From Campylorhamphus procurvoides (lineage: Eukaryota > Chordata > Aves > Passeriformes > Dendrocolaptidae), in the NCBI GenBank assembly GCA_013396655.1, contig WBMV01008587.1:186001-250000 (forward strand): a stretch of DNA of 64,000 nucleotides, written 5' to 3'. Each line of letters opens with the position of its first letter. Positions within the stretch are counted from its first letter, which is position 1. Both the position numbers and the translations under genes were made by a program. A model generated the notes under the pieces. The model was given only the letters and a program-made list of their open reading frames with translations, was not told the origin of the DNA and made no database searches. Positions 1 to 11,682 of the stretch are shown piece by piece.

Positions 1-1330
1 GGCACAGTCATTGACGCAGACACATCATTTCCCAGGGCAATGCCATGAGTACAGCAAGGGCTTATGCCACCAGTCATGCATTAAGCCTCATGTTACAAAA
101 CTGAATTTTAGCTCACAAGAATGGGACAGCATCCTCTGCTTCCCAAGACAGAACATTACTTTAACCTGGATAGTAGGTTCTACACTAACCCAGAACAGAT
201 CTTTGCTCCTGTCCTGCAGCAAAGTCTTACCTAAGCATACCTCAGTGTGTTTCCTTGGGCTTTGGTGAAGACAGACACTTTTGTTGGTCCAGAGTGGCAT
301 GACTCACTATTATGTCATCCACTGCAACTGACCTGCTCACCATAGGAGTGGTCAGCAGCAAGATGGGTCATCATTGTCCAGCTCCATTATCTCCCTGGCT
401 GTGGGTTCTTCTCCCATTGACCTGAATATAATGCCCCTCTTCCCTTACTTAAATGTCTGCTGTCACCAAGAACACACAAATATTACGGGTCACCAGAAGC
501 ATAGACTTTTCTCCTGCTGTTTTACTCACAGCTCCTGCCTTATTGCTGGTCTGTGCTTTTAAGGCATGGGTACCCAGATCAGCATCAGGGAGAAAGGCTC
601 AGTTACTGTAGGATGCACCACCAGCTCTAGATTGTTTAAAGAAGGGAAAATGCTGGTGCCACTGTACTTTCAATAAGAGGAAGGAAAATGTTTTATCTGC
701 CTTTCTGAAGCTCCCATTTTCTTTTCCAAGGGGTTTTGGTTTCCCTGAGGGAAGCTGGACCACCCAAGGATGTAGCCACACTTTGGAGGGCAAAGGAGGC
801 TGAACACATGCTGGTAAATACAGAAGGGTGGGAAGGAGAAACAGGGCAACAACAGGGGAGATACAATAAAGTCTCAAAGTCCGTGCTCAAAGTCTGAGAC
901 AGTCTGTGCTCAAGGTCATAGACTGCAAACAGCAAGCAACCTCAACAAATGTCCATAATGCTGATGAAATCTTGCACCTAGGCATAGGACAGAAGCAGTG
1001 GTGAACTGCACCTGCATTCCCACATCATTGAAATTTATGTATCTAGTCACACTAACAATTTTTAAAAACAAATTCACATGCCGTTTTCACTTGTCTAACA
1101 AAAACCTCTCTGTACATGCCTTAGACCCATGTAAATGCCCTTTGACATGCCAGTGGTGGAGTGCATTAAGTGCTTTATGGCATACAGCTCCTGCTGGGAT
1201 TCACAGTGGTCTCAGCCTCTAACCTCAGACTCCTTCATTTAAACCTCTGCATGTTTGCACACATCTCTTAACAGCTTCCCATATGGGCTCTTGGTAAATA
1301 AGAGGCAGTTTTGTTTTGGGTGGGTTTTTC
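1..1330. other. No gene recognised (left flank)
   Basis: This stretch is moderately AT-rich and looks unique. The open frames are short (up to about 90 codons), occur on both strands, and show no domain, signal peptide or codon pattern that I recognise. I see no CR1 tail, LTR end or simple repeat. It could be intergenic or intronic. Confidence 0.5.
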
Positions 1331-1332
1331 AC

Positions 1333-1846
1333 TTTTTTTTTTTTTTTTTTTCAATTCCTTTTTTCTTTTTTTTTTTTTTTGGCAACTGCATTTTTCCTTT
1401 ATTCAGCTGACTAGTTTTCATTAGTAACTCTACAAGAGTAAGAGCCTGAGAGTGTAGACTTCAGGAAAGAGTGGCCGATGCTGTGAAGACTACAGACTAT
1501 GGGCTGAGGGCGTGGGTAAGCTGTGGAAGGCAACATTTGAAATCAAGAGATGTTTTATTGCTTGCAAAGCAAAACACACAACGGGGTAACACCACAAGCA
1601 CTGAATATTTCCGCAGTGTGCCAAAGCGACCTCTTGGGTTTTGCTCTTACAGCAAAGTGAAAAAGCTACATGAAGTTTCAACATCCCATACCTGGTGCCT
1701 TCCCTGCCCCAAGTATCCTGGTCTCCCTGGGCCTGACCCTCAACAGCACTGTGTTGGTGCAGCTGGCATGCAGGGACCTGGTAGGGACCAGTCCAGAGTC
1801 TAAGAGCAAGAGACTGCTGTCTTGTTTTAAAGCAGCCAATCAGCAC
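1333..1846 (-). pseudogene. Possible retrocopy 3' end (AATAAA plus poly-A on minus strand)
   Basis: Read on the minus strand, an AATAAA signal (plus-strand bases 1398-1403) is followed by 17 bases (1381-1397) and then by a 15-base A run (1366-1380), a short interruption, and a second A run of about 19 bases (1333-1351). A polyadenylation signal at the normal cleavage distance from a genomic A tract is the usual sign of a reverse-transcribed mRNA. The body would extend rightwards in this view. A 118-codon minus-strand frame at 1490-1846 has no recognised similarity, so the parent gene is unknown and the right limit is a guess. Chance association of an A-rich tract with AATAAA is a real alternative. 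Such retrocopies are uncommon in birds because CR1 does not normally mobilise polyadenylated mRNA. Confidence 0.28.
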
Positions 1847-1860
1847 TGTATTTTTCTTTC

Positions 1861-4800
1861 CTTATGTGTTCTCCTTAATCCCCTCTAGTTGTTCCACATC
1901 AATCTTAAAACATGAGCATTGTCTCATGTATAACATTATTTTTATCAGTGTTTTAGACTCAAAATATCTATTTGTGTCATCAGTGACACAAAATATCTGT
2001 GATAGCTCTCACAAGAGAAGAAAAGTTTTCTCATGTTTCAAGTCCAGCCATAACAACACATTTCAGAAACCCCCAGAGCAGGTTTTAGCACCAAATGAAG
2101 AAGGTTTTTCCACCAAAGCTGATACAGTACAGAGTCATGGGAGGAGTTAGGTGAAGGTGGGAGTAGGGTGGGCTGTGGCATGATGTGTGTGTTGGGTTTG
2201 GAACACAAGGACACCAATTGCTTCTGATGACCATCTTCATCTGCCTTTCCATCTCCTGCTCAAGTACTTGCACTTTATTGTACTGTGGATAAAATTCCTC
2301 CAGCTGTATATCTTTGTGTGCCCACAGAGAATGGCTGACTACCTAGGAGCACCACTAAGTGTCCAGGATTCCCAACAAATACAGGCTCTGGAAGTGGGTT
2401 GTGCCTGTGGAAATGCTGGCTTTTCTTGTAGACCCCCCTTCTCCATTGCTATATGGGCCCATCTTGACAAAAGATAAATACAAGCAGTTGCAAAATGACA
2501 CTGGTTTGCAGGTTTAGCCATTCACATTTTCATACATAGATGCCTTTCTATCTCCTTCTAGCTTTTACTTCTGTTTAGAATCCCCTGACTTCATCCTTAC
2601 TGATACAGATGGCAACAGGAGGAACTTCCAGCATTTGATTGCATTTCTGAAAATAAAGCCACTACACTGCAGAGCATTCACTTCTACTGTGGTATCCCAA
2701 ACAAAGACATAAAAAAGGTTGAAAATTCTCTTTGCAGTGCCCTGTATTGCCTCTCTGATACCATCTCTGATGTCATCTAATAGAAATACATTTAAAAGTA
2801 GTGTGTTCAGTGCAGAAATAGAACTGTCTTTGTTAGCTGAACTGATTTTAAGAAAATTTGTAGTTTAGTTTAATTTTCAATAGAAAAGGTATATTTCATA
2901 CACAGTGCTGTTACTGGTAGTATGCCATTATATAACAGCATTTGGAAAGTGAAAAAAAGTAAAGGAGTATGTTTAGATAGTGTAATAACTCTGAGTTCAT
3001 ATTGTAACTTAAATAAAGGGTCATATGATGCTGCTTATGAGTCTTCTCTGGTAGGTTATTACCTTAAGTTGCCTTATGCAGCTTTTCTAACCTTACAGCC
3101 ACTACCCTGTTTTACCATTTACATGTGGTCAGCTTCGAAAACAAACAACCAGAAAAAATTAAAGCTCTCAAAAAGAGATTTTTTTGTCTGTGTGGAGACA
3201 GTGGCATAGCTGTTGTATCCCCATGCACTTGGTCCAGCTTTTATTGCTTTCTCTTAAATGTTTGGATTAATTTCCTGCTCAGGGTAGACCGATCCCTCAC
3301 TGAAGTAAAAACTATGTCAGCTTTAGCAGGAATGTTTTCAGAGTCTCCACCTGGGAAGACTACATCTCTGAGTGGGAAAATAAACACATTGGCCTTTAGT
3401 TGGTTCACTGACTATTTTCTCTGCTGGCAACATTAATTGTTCTGTCAGTCAGGATGATAATGGTTTTCAGCACCACGTCCTAAAAGAATGGGAGTATAAT
3501 GTTGTCTTTTGTTAGTATCTGAGCTCAGAAAACATGGTGATACCTAATTTTATTTGTATTCACAAAGTTGACTTAGAAACCAGGGCAGGTTGGATAGCAC
3601 CCAAGTAAACAGGAATTGATACAAAAAAAAAATAAACTTTGTCTGTGTCTTTCTTATGTTTCAGGTTTAACAGATTAAGAGGAATATTTCATATATGCCC
3701 ACAAGTTTTAAACTACACTATACTCTCTATTATGTTATTATACTAGGAAATGACTGCATTTTACATAGATATAAATGAGCAAAGCTAAGCCTATTATTTG
3801 TACAGCAACACTGACATGAAAGAAAGTTATTTTGAAAATTGTAAGATCTTTTTTCCTCTAAATGGATACCTTTTTCGTAAAGGAGAGCTTTTGCAGAATT
3901 CTAGTAGCATCAATAGGAAAATACCAGTAAGATATACCACAAATTACTGGTTCAAATCAGCACCAATTTCTAGTATAGAAAAAATAAAATCCTGTAATCG
4001 GTAGTAGAAACTACTTTGAATTCTGGACCACCTAGATACACACCTGTACTGGCAGAGTTTTTCTAAAAGTTTGGTGATTTTTTTTTTAAAGTGAACAGAG
4101 TACCTATGCTATATTACAGGATCAGACAGCCCTCTCTGATAAGCTGTTAGAGAGTGAATATACTCCTTTTGCACATGAATAGCAGAAATAAAAAATCTAC
4201 CTAGAGTATTTCCTATATTATATTTTCTGACACAGTTATTTCTTATTAAGTATGTCCACAACATAGAAAAATTAAACATTCTCTCAGACATAACACTAAT
4301 GCCTGCAAACATGGTGTCATCACTGTCTTTCTCACAGGACACTCATTTCCTACCCAGCCAATGGAACATACCTAGAACAATTGTTTGTCTTTTAATTCTA
4401 TTTCCCTCAAGTTCCTCTCTGAGTGTTACAACGCAGAGAAGTTTTGGGGAACTACAGCAGCACACACTCTTCCTGTAGATGGCAATACATCTGAGTGTTT
4501 ATGAACATACGTGTGTTTACACAAATATATCAGTTCTCCATTTTGGGAAATACTATACAAGAAAACACACTGCCAGTGTGCATGAATGTTTTGCATAAAG
4601 ATGGTTACACTGTTGTCATACCTATGAAATATAGTCTTGAAGACACTGGCATACTCACAGAAGACAGCATTTGCATCTGTCTAGTGAACTACCTCTGCTC
4701 CTGAGTCCAATAAGCCAATTGCAGAAATAGTGCATTGCTTCTCTTGTGTTGCACTACATAAACAGTTCATTATGGTTTGCATATTCAAAAACCAACCAAA

Positions 4801-7800
4801 CAAAAAAGTCTAGGGCTTTACTGTGAGGGCAAATAAAGGAATAGCCATGGTCAAAAGCATCACTAAGCTACTGCCTGCCCTTGGGGAGGTCTGTTTACCT
4901 CTCTGTGTCCTGGTGTTCCATCTTACTCAACATCTGGCTTTCCTATTTAAATTGCAGTGTTTGTCACTTATTCCACATCCTCAAGTGCCCACAACAATAG
5001 AAACCTCTAAACAAGATCAAGGCCACTAGCTCATAAAACATAGTAAGTAGCAATGTTGATGTGGCGCACATATGAAATGTCTGTCTTGTTCTGAAATAGC
5101 CACCATGTGAGCCATCATACACAGATCATCTGACAGTCAACACTGTCTACCTTTTGTACTGCATCACACCAACATTCCTACCATATATTCTGTATTTCTC
5201 ATTGTTTTCAGTCCAAAAAGGTACATAACATACTTGATATACTTAAGCATTAATATTACAGTTATTCAACACTCTAAAACTTGCACTGATAAAACTGTAC
5301 AGCTCCACTTTTTTTTATTATAGGCATGAGTTCTCATCTCCCAAATCTATAGGAAAACACTCACAGCATTAAAATCTGGTATCTTACTCTATTCTGTGTC
5401 TAAGTACTCTGTCATGTTGGGTATACATGATGTCTATCTCTCACCCCTCCACAAGCACATCTAAACCACAAAGAAATAAAACTGGATATGGGAATGATTT
5501 TTGGTTTTGGGCTGTCTATCACTGCTTCAAATTACTGGATGATTATGTAATTTATTATTATTATTATGTGTGGGGTTTATTCTGTTGTGGGGTAGTTCTT
5601 GTTAGGATCTTTCTTTTAAATACTGATTGCAGTGCCAAGGGATATGAATGGCTGTCCTTGAAATCAGAAGGAATAATTAATGCACAGTATCATGAAGACC
5701 TCTTCAGTTCTATATATAATAAGTGCTAAATTCTCTTTTGTTTCATTCTTGTTCTATAACTGTTAAGAGTGGTTTCAAATATGGCAAGCAGGGAGATCAG
5801 TCAGCTAATAACTGGTTCAGCCTTTCTTCCTTTGTTAATTAATGTTGGCTGCAGCTGGATTTAACACACTGAATGAAGTCAGAGCTTGAAGTACTTATTT
5901 TGGGACTTTGCAAAGCAGCAAGCTGCAGCTGACAGCTGAGACCAAGAGTTTTGTAGTATCATAACCATAACAAGGAGCTAAAAATCTAAAGATTGTAATG
6001 GCATTAAACATGAGGTGGAGATTTAGTAATGCTTTTCTCTACAACATGTCCAAGGGGGAATAAAATAGTGATGGAAGAGTTTATCAAGCTGTACAGGTAC
6101 TGCAGAAAACTTTTATCTTTAGTATCTTTCTCATCATGTCTTTTTTGCTCTGTTTCATCTTTTAACCTGTTCTTTTCCCGATTCTTTGTCTTTTCCACAC
6201 TATATCAGTATTTCTCTACCTCATTTGCTCTTCTCACTTCTTACAGCTGCCACACATACCAGATGTCAAACTGAGGTACAACCAATCATTTTCATGCAGA
6301 TTTTCCTCTTTGAGTGAAGGAAAACATGGAACTTTTCACAAAAAGTAACAACCCATGTCTTCTTATTACTTAGCAAAATTAAAAACTGATGCTGGGAATT
6401 CTGAATAAGCTCTAGAAAATCTGTTTTTAATACAGTAATCTTAATTTTTTGGCATAATAGTACTGCAAGATCACTTATGAGAGAGAAAAATAATAGCAAT
6501 ACTTAACAGAGTAAACACTTATTAGCCTTTTATTATAGTTCTTCACTGTTAGCTAAGCTCCAAACTTTTATTTCTTCTGAAAACTAAGCCTGGCCCTGAG
6601 AGAGACTTTCTGTGCTACCCTTTCGTGTTCAAGAGACCACAAAATATTTTGCAAGATGCAATGGCAAGTAAGTCAAACAAAAAATATGTAATAATATTTG
6701 AAGGTCGAACTTGCTCTCTTACTCTCCCCTGTTAGGGTCAGAAGAAGAGTATCACTGTCACATTAGTGCTATGGGATGGAACTTGGTTTAGGGAGCGACA
6801 TATTTATGTATTATTATCCAGAAAGCAGTGGAGAGTTTCACTGTTGCGTATTGGAAGAAAGGTGCTCTATCAGAAATGGCTACTTCATTTTTACACTGAA
6901 TTAATCCTGTTGACAGACATGACATGCTTTTGTTGCTGTGTTATTGTTGATCATTGTAGATACACTGATTTATGACTGAGAGGGATTGCAAGAGTACTAC
7001 ATTTTCATTCTAAGGTCTGTCAAGAACTGCCTAAAGCAAGTGAAGACATATCTCCCTGACAGATGCACTTATACATCTATCTCAGCCTCCACATCACTGT
7101 AATATCTAGGCCTGAGATTTGGGAAGTTAGGATAGGAGTTAGTGTAAACTAACACCACACTACTGCTTTTTCTAAAATTTTGAACTGTGTCTCTGACATT
7201 TGACCACAGACCTGCAGGGCCTCTTGCAGGCCTGTAACCAGTCCGTAGCTCTGACCAGGTTTTTCTGCAAGTTTTTACTTCCAGAAGTGAAAGTTCACCC
7301 ATGTTTTACGTAGGAGTTTTCTCAATCACCCACACAGGCATAAGTCTTACTTTGGTTTGTGGTGTTTCACATTTTGCAAGCTGCAATGTCTTATTCTGTG
7401 GTTGTGAAAAAGGCAGCTTTTGTCCCTAGCTATTCCTTTAAAGAGGCCCTGCAAAGATCCTTCTCAATTGGATCCCCTCCTCTTCTTTCTTTTCATCTTT
7501 CTGTTGGCTCCAGTTTTCTAACACAGCAGATATCAACTGCCTGGTCTTCATATCTCATTGCTGTCTTAGCATCTCCACACCCTGCAACTCTTCCTCTCTC
7601 TCTCTTGAATTTTGAGATTATCCACTTCTTAAGGTCACCACTGGAAATGAGAGCTGTCAGCAGTGGAGGACTTACTTCTCCTTGCACAGGAGAGGTCTCA
7701 GAGATGTTATAGCACTAGATCCATCTGTAGAGCAGCACAGAACTGGACAATTACTTGCTGGGAGGGATGTGTGGCTTTAAGAAAATCCACAGGTATGGGA

Positions 7801-8114
7801 GGGTTCCTGTAATGACTGGTGGCTGCTGTCCACAGCAACATACCAGAGGAGTCCCCTGTTTTCTTTCTGACAGTACATTGCACTAAACAGTTGGCTAGCT
7901 TGCTGCCACCCCTTTGCCTGAGGAGACAATGACACAGTGGTCCTAAACCCACGTGAGTGACAGCTTATTGGGAGGATTTTTTTTTCTTTCTGCAGACAAT
8001 TTCTGCTTCCCAACACAATGACTGCCTACAGCTCAATCTCCCTCCAAGTGCCCATATCTCCCAGGCTAACATGTTACTTTCTGTCTCAGTCAGGCAGCAG
8101 GGTAAATAGTTTAA
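1861..8114. other. No gene recognised; AT-rich unique sequence
   Basis: About 6.2 kb without a convincing gene or identifiable interspersed repeat. A short (TTA)n run occurs near 5550-5566. The remaining open frames are under 120 codons, lack recognisable domains and overlap on opposite strands, as expected by chance. Confidence 0.5.
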
Positions 8115-8499
8115 NNNNNNNNNNNNNNNNNNNNNNNNNNNNNNNNNNNNNNNNNNNNNNNNNNNNNNNNNNNNNNNNNNNNNNNNNNNNNNNNNNNNNN
8201 NNNNNNNNNNNNNNNNNNNNNNNNNNNNNNNNNNNNNNNNNNNNNNNNNNNNNNNNNNNNNNNNNNNNNNNNNNNNNNNNNNNNNNNNNNNNNNNNNNNN
8301 NNNNNNNNNNNNNNNNNNNNNNNNNNNNNNNNNNNNNNNNNNNNNNNNNNNNNNNNNNNNNNNNNNNNNNNNNNNNNNNNNNNNNNNNNNNNNNNNNNNN
8401 NNNNNNNNNNNNNNNNNNNNNNNNNNNNNNNNNNNNNNNNNNNNNNNNNNNNNNNNNNNNNNNNNNNNNNNNNNNNNNNNNNNNNNNNNNNNNNNNNNN
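8115..8499. other. Assembly gap (385 N)
   Basis: All 385 bases are N. The right edge is CpG-rich while the left edge is ordinary AT-rich sequence, so the missing part may be GC-rich DNA that was hard to sequence. Open frames that appear to cross the gap are artefacts of reading N as open. Confidence 0.98.
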
Positions 8500-8690
8500 C
8501 CATCCCTCACCCGCCGCCAGAGGCGTGGGGCAGCAGGCACAAGGGAAGGTATTTTCTTTTCTGTTTGTTTTTTTTTGTTGTTGTTGGGGTTTTTTTCCCT
8601 TCCTGGGGGGCTTAAAAATACCTCCGCCGTCGTCATCGGGCACCGTGCGGGAACGTGGCAGGCTTCGGCAGAGCAGAGGCGCTGTACATT
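8500..8690. promoter_or_regulatory. CpG-rich block truncated by the gap (possible CpG island)
   Basis: Immediately right of the gap the sequence is rich in CpG, with clusters at about 8510-8526 and 8622-8682, while the flanks are CpG-poor. A T/G-rich tract (about 8560-8595) splits the block. This may be the edge of a CpG island whose core lies in the gap. No exon, TATA box or splice site could be supported. Confidence 0.4.
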
Positions 8691-10984
8691 TGACAATTCC
8701 ATTGAAACGTTAGTAAAGCTAGGGCAGCCTCGATGGCATCTGAAGTACTAAACAAGAGACCAGTTTCAACGCCAGTCAGCACTGGAGGGGATACACTAGT
8801 ATGTTTCTTATTTTTATTTTCCTTATAGCCTGTTAAATTGACTAATAAAGTCAACACAGAGTTCTCTGTGTGGCTTCAAAAAACTCAGTAATTTTGTTAG
8901 AAAACGTTGAAATCCAACCCCAAAGTATTCAGCCCAAATATTTAGTTAAAGTAACCCTGTGGGTTAATAAACTAAACAAAAGCAAACCATGCAAAACTGC
9001 AGCAATGAAAACCAGACTTAAATAAACGAAGGAAAGTTTATAAGAACCCTTTAACTGGAAAAAAACAGGGAAGGAAAACTGCATGAAAGTTTAATATGAA
9101 GCATGTGATACACAGGGGCTCATTTTACAGGTACGCAGCTTTGCTTCGGGTGGTTGTTGTCCCCAGCAAAATTTCGAAAATTATTTTTCTTCTAAGCTGC
9201 ATTTCCTTCAAAACCTCACGGCAGTGGTTTCTGTTGCAGAAACGCTCGGCAGCTTTTGGCAGGTTAAGAGGTGCACTTCTCCGTGCTGCAGGTCTTTCTC
9301 ACTGCCCACGCTTCAACACGTTGCTAATTTCGGTGTCTGACTTGTTTAGTTATTTCAGCTCCAGTAATGCGGTTGCAAAATATTTACCTTTCACAAAAGA
9401 ATCTGGATTATTTTGTTTAGAGACCAATGCGCTCTTCAAAATGTTTGTTTATGAGTAACTACTTTGAAAATGGGCAAAACAAAAGATCCCTCTTCTCAAA
9501 CACCACACTTAAACCAGTTACTAATAGCTAAACCCCGGTTTGCTATAGAGATCGAATAAGCCTGGAAAAAAAAGTTATTTTTTAAAGGAGATTTAAAACA
9601 AGCTGTTTAAAATATATGCGCTAAATTATCTCAAACTGCCTTCAGCATGTTGGCAGTTTGGTAATAATTATAACCATCACTGTTCTGCAGTTTAGATCAT
9701 CACTAAAGAAACCTTCACGACAATTGGGGTTTTTTTATCAAATAAAGAGCATGGGATTGGTGACATGTTTTTCTCTATGGAATAATGGGTTTCCAAAATT
9801 ATTTTGTTTCGCATTATATCCCCAAAGAAGCAGCCGTGGAAAAGACCGCTGGAAAAACAAGCCCCAAAATAACAAGAGATCGTTTAAACTTCTCTTAGTT
9901 GCTTTTCATTTTCAAGAAAAGCTGAATAAACAGCGTCGGACCAGCCTGAGAGAGCAGAAAGAAGGTTTGAAATGAAAGAGACATGCAAAGGGAAAAGAGG
10001 AGAAGTTTTTTAATTTTCTTCCTTTTTCGAGTACTTAACTTTCTCCTTTACAAAAAAGAACTGCGTGTAGCCCAGGGAGCGCTGTATTTATCATGTACAG
10101 AAGAAACAAGTCAAACTTAAAATTAACCTTCAGTCGTGCTGGGAATAGATCTGACCAAATGTTGGGGGAATTCCTTTATTTGGCCCTTCTGATATTTTTG
10201 TCCAATGCTGCTTCTTTACCATCACCCGTTGTACTACCAAAGAAGGGAACGGTCCCTTTCGGTGACAAGCCCTGCTGAAATGATTTTCTTTAAAAAGAAA
10301 GGGAAGAAGAGAAAGATGGACTAAGGAACTTGGGGCAACAAAGCTTTACAAGGAGAGAAGAAAGACTCGGGTAAAATACGCCACATTTATCTATCAATTG
10401 CTAGACAAGACAAAGAAGGCTTAACAACAGTTTGAAAAGAGTGGCCTGTGAATGGTTACTATTCAATTTGTATTTTATTCCCCGCTGGTCATGGAATTGA
10501 GATCAGAAGAAAAAGTGAAAACACATGGCTGAGGTCAGTAGGATCAGAGAACCACCACATACAGCAAAGGGAAGGAAAAGCAATGGGAACTTGTGTGAAG
10601 AAATGGATTATATAAACAGAGCTTACCATCGCCTGCACCCCATTATCCTATAATTTACACTGCATGGGAGCATAGAAATATATTAAACTAGTGATAGGTT
10701 TCACCGTTGCTTTATGCCAATCAATTCCATTATATACTTTCAGACATGTTTAGAATTCTTGGACTAATGTGTTTATTTTAAATATCACAGGGAAATTATG
10801 ACATCACCAGCAAATAATGCTGGAGAAGGTTGCCTTCCTTTTGAAGTATGCTGCAGTGAAACATGATTTTAATTACATAATCACTTTGAAACCGTAATTA
10901 TATAATAAACGAAGGGGATTAAGAGGGAAGTATATAGTACATTAAAAATTGCTTAGGTCCTGGAAAAACAAACGGAACACACAG
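8691..10984. other. AT-rich interval between two CpG-rich blocks; no gene seen
   Basis: No coding exon was recognised. The part at 10.80-10.93 kb carries a CRE-like TGACATCA, several TAATTA-type sites and a TGTTTA site, which would suit an enhancer, but motifs this short are frequent in AT-rich DNA. The position between two CpG-rich blocks is the only reason to treat it as possible promoter-proximal regulatory sequence. Confidence 0.35.
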
Positions 10985-11575
10985 TGAGAAATGTTCGGTC
11001 ACGAAGATCTCTTGCTAAGTTCGCGCTATCGTGTTCATTCTCGTGTCGTCCGAGGCGACAAAAAGATGTCCCCTCCGACTGCCGTCGACGTTTGCTTCTC
11101 GTCTTTCTCCGGAGAACACAAATCCGGCGCTGGTTTCTCACGCCGCCGGCAGCTTTGCTGGGCGAGACCGCGGCGCTTGAGCCAGCCGTCACCGGGGAGG
11201 GGCCGCCGCCGTCCCGTCCGTCCTCCGCCACACAGGAGAGCCAGGCGGGCACAATTCTGTGTTTTTAAGAGGGGAATTAGTCGCCCTGCCTCCGCCCGGC
11301 GGGTTCCGCGCTGGCGGGCGGCGGGGCGGGGGCTCCTCCGCCCCCCGGTGCCCCGGCGGCCGGGAGCGCCGCTCGATGCTCCGAGCCGAGCCCACGCTGG
11401 GCATGGGTTTGGCATCCGCAGGCAGTGCCCGGTGGCCCAAGGCGCCGGCCTAGCCCCAGTCCGCGAGGCAGGGGGAGTCCTTGGGTCCCCCCTGGAGCTG
11501 CGCCGGTGGCCCCGGGCTGCGGTGCCCCGCTGCGCCCCGCAGTCCTCCGGAGACACGGGGCAGAGGAGGAGGTTT
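10985..11575. promoter_or_regulatory. CpG island, likely promoter
   Basis: By eye there are roughly 70 CpG dinucleotides in about 600 bases, with high GC content and an abrupt change from the AT-rich left flank. A perfect GC box (GGGGCGGGG) lies at 11323-11331, and other GGCGGG-type sites surround it. There is no convincing TATA box, as is usual for island promoters. Open frames of up to 228 codons on the plus strand and 182 on the minus strand cross the island, but they are Arg/Pro/Gly-rich, lack recognised domains, and are what GC-rich DNA gives by chance. The direction of transcription is not clear. It could drive a non-coding first exon or a lncRNA. No neighbouring coding exon was identified to name a gene. 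Confidence 0.75.
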
Positions 11576-11682
11576 TGTTTCACTTTTTGGTTTGGTTGTT
11601 GGGGGCGTTGTTTTCGGGTTTGTTTGGTTTCCTTGTTTCTTTGGGTTGTATTTTTTCTTCTGTTTGGGTTTTTTTAAGGGCT
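11576..11682. repeat. T/G-rich low-complexity tract beside the CpG island
   Basis: The plus strand is almost only T and G here, with repeated GGTTT/GGGTTT runs, directly after the CpG island. It is low-complexity sequence and gives a spurious open frame rich in Phe, Gly and Trp. Confidence 0.6.

Noticed and set aside
7965..8713. Open frames of 185-245 codons on both strands across 8.0-8.7 kb
   Set aside because: Most of their length is the N gap read as open. The few real codons at either end show no domain.
11035..11583. 182-codon minus-strand frame across the CpG island
   Set aside because: Arg/Pro/Gly-rich composition typical of CpG-island shadows, with no recognised family.
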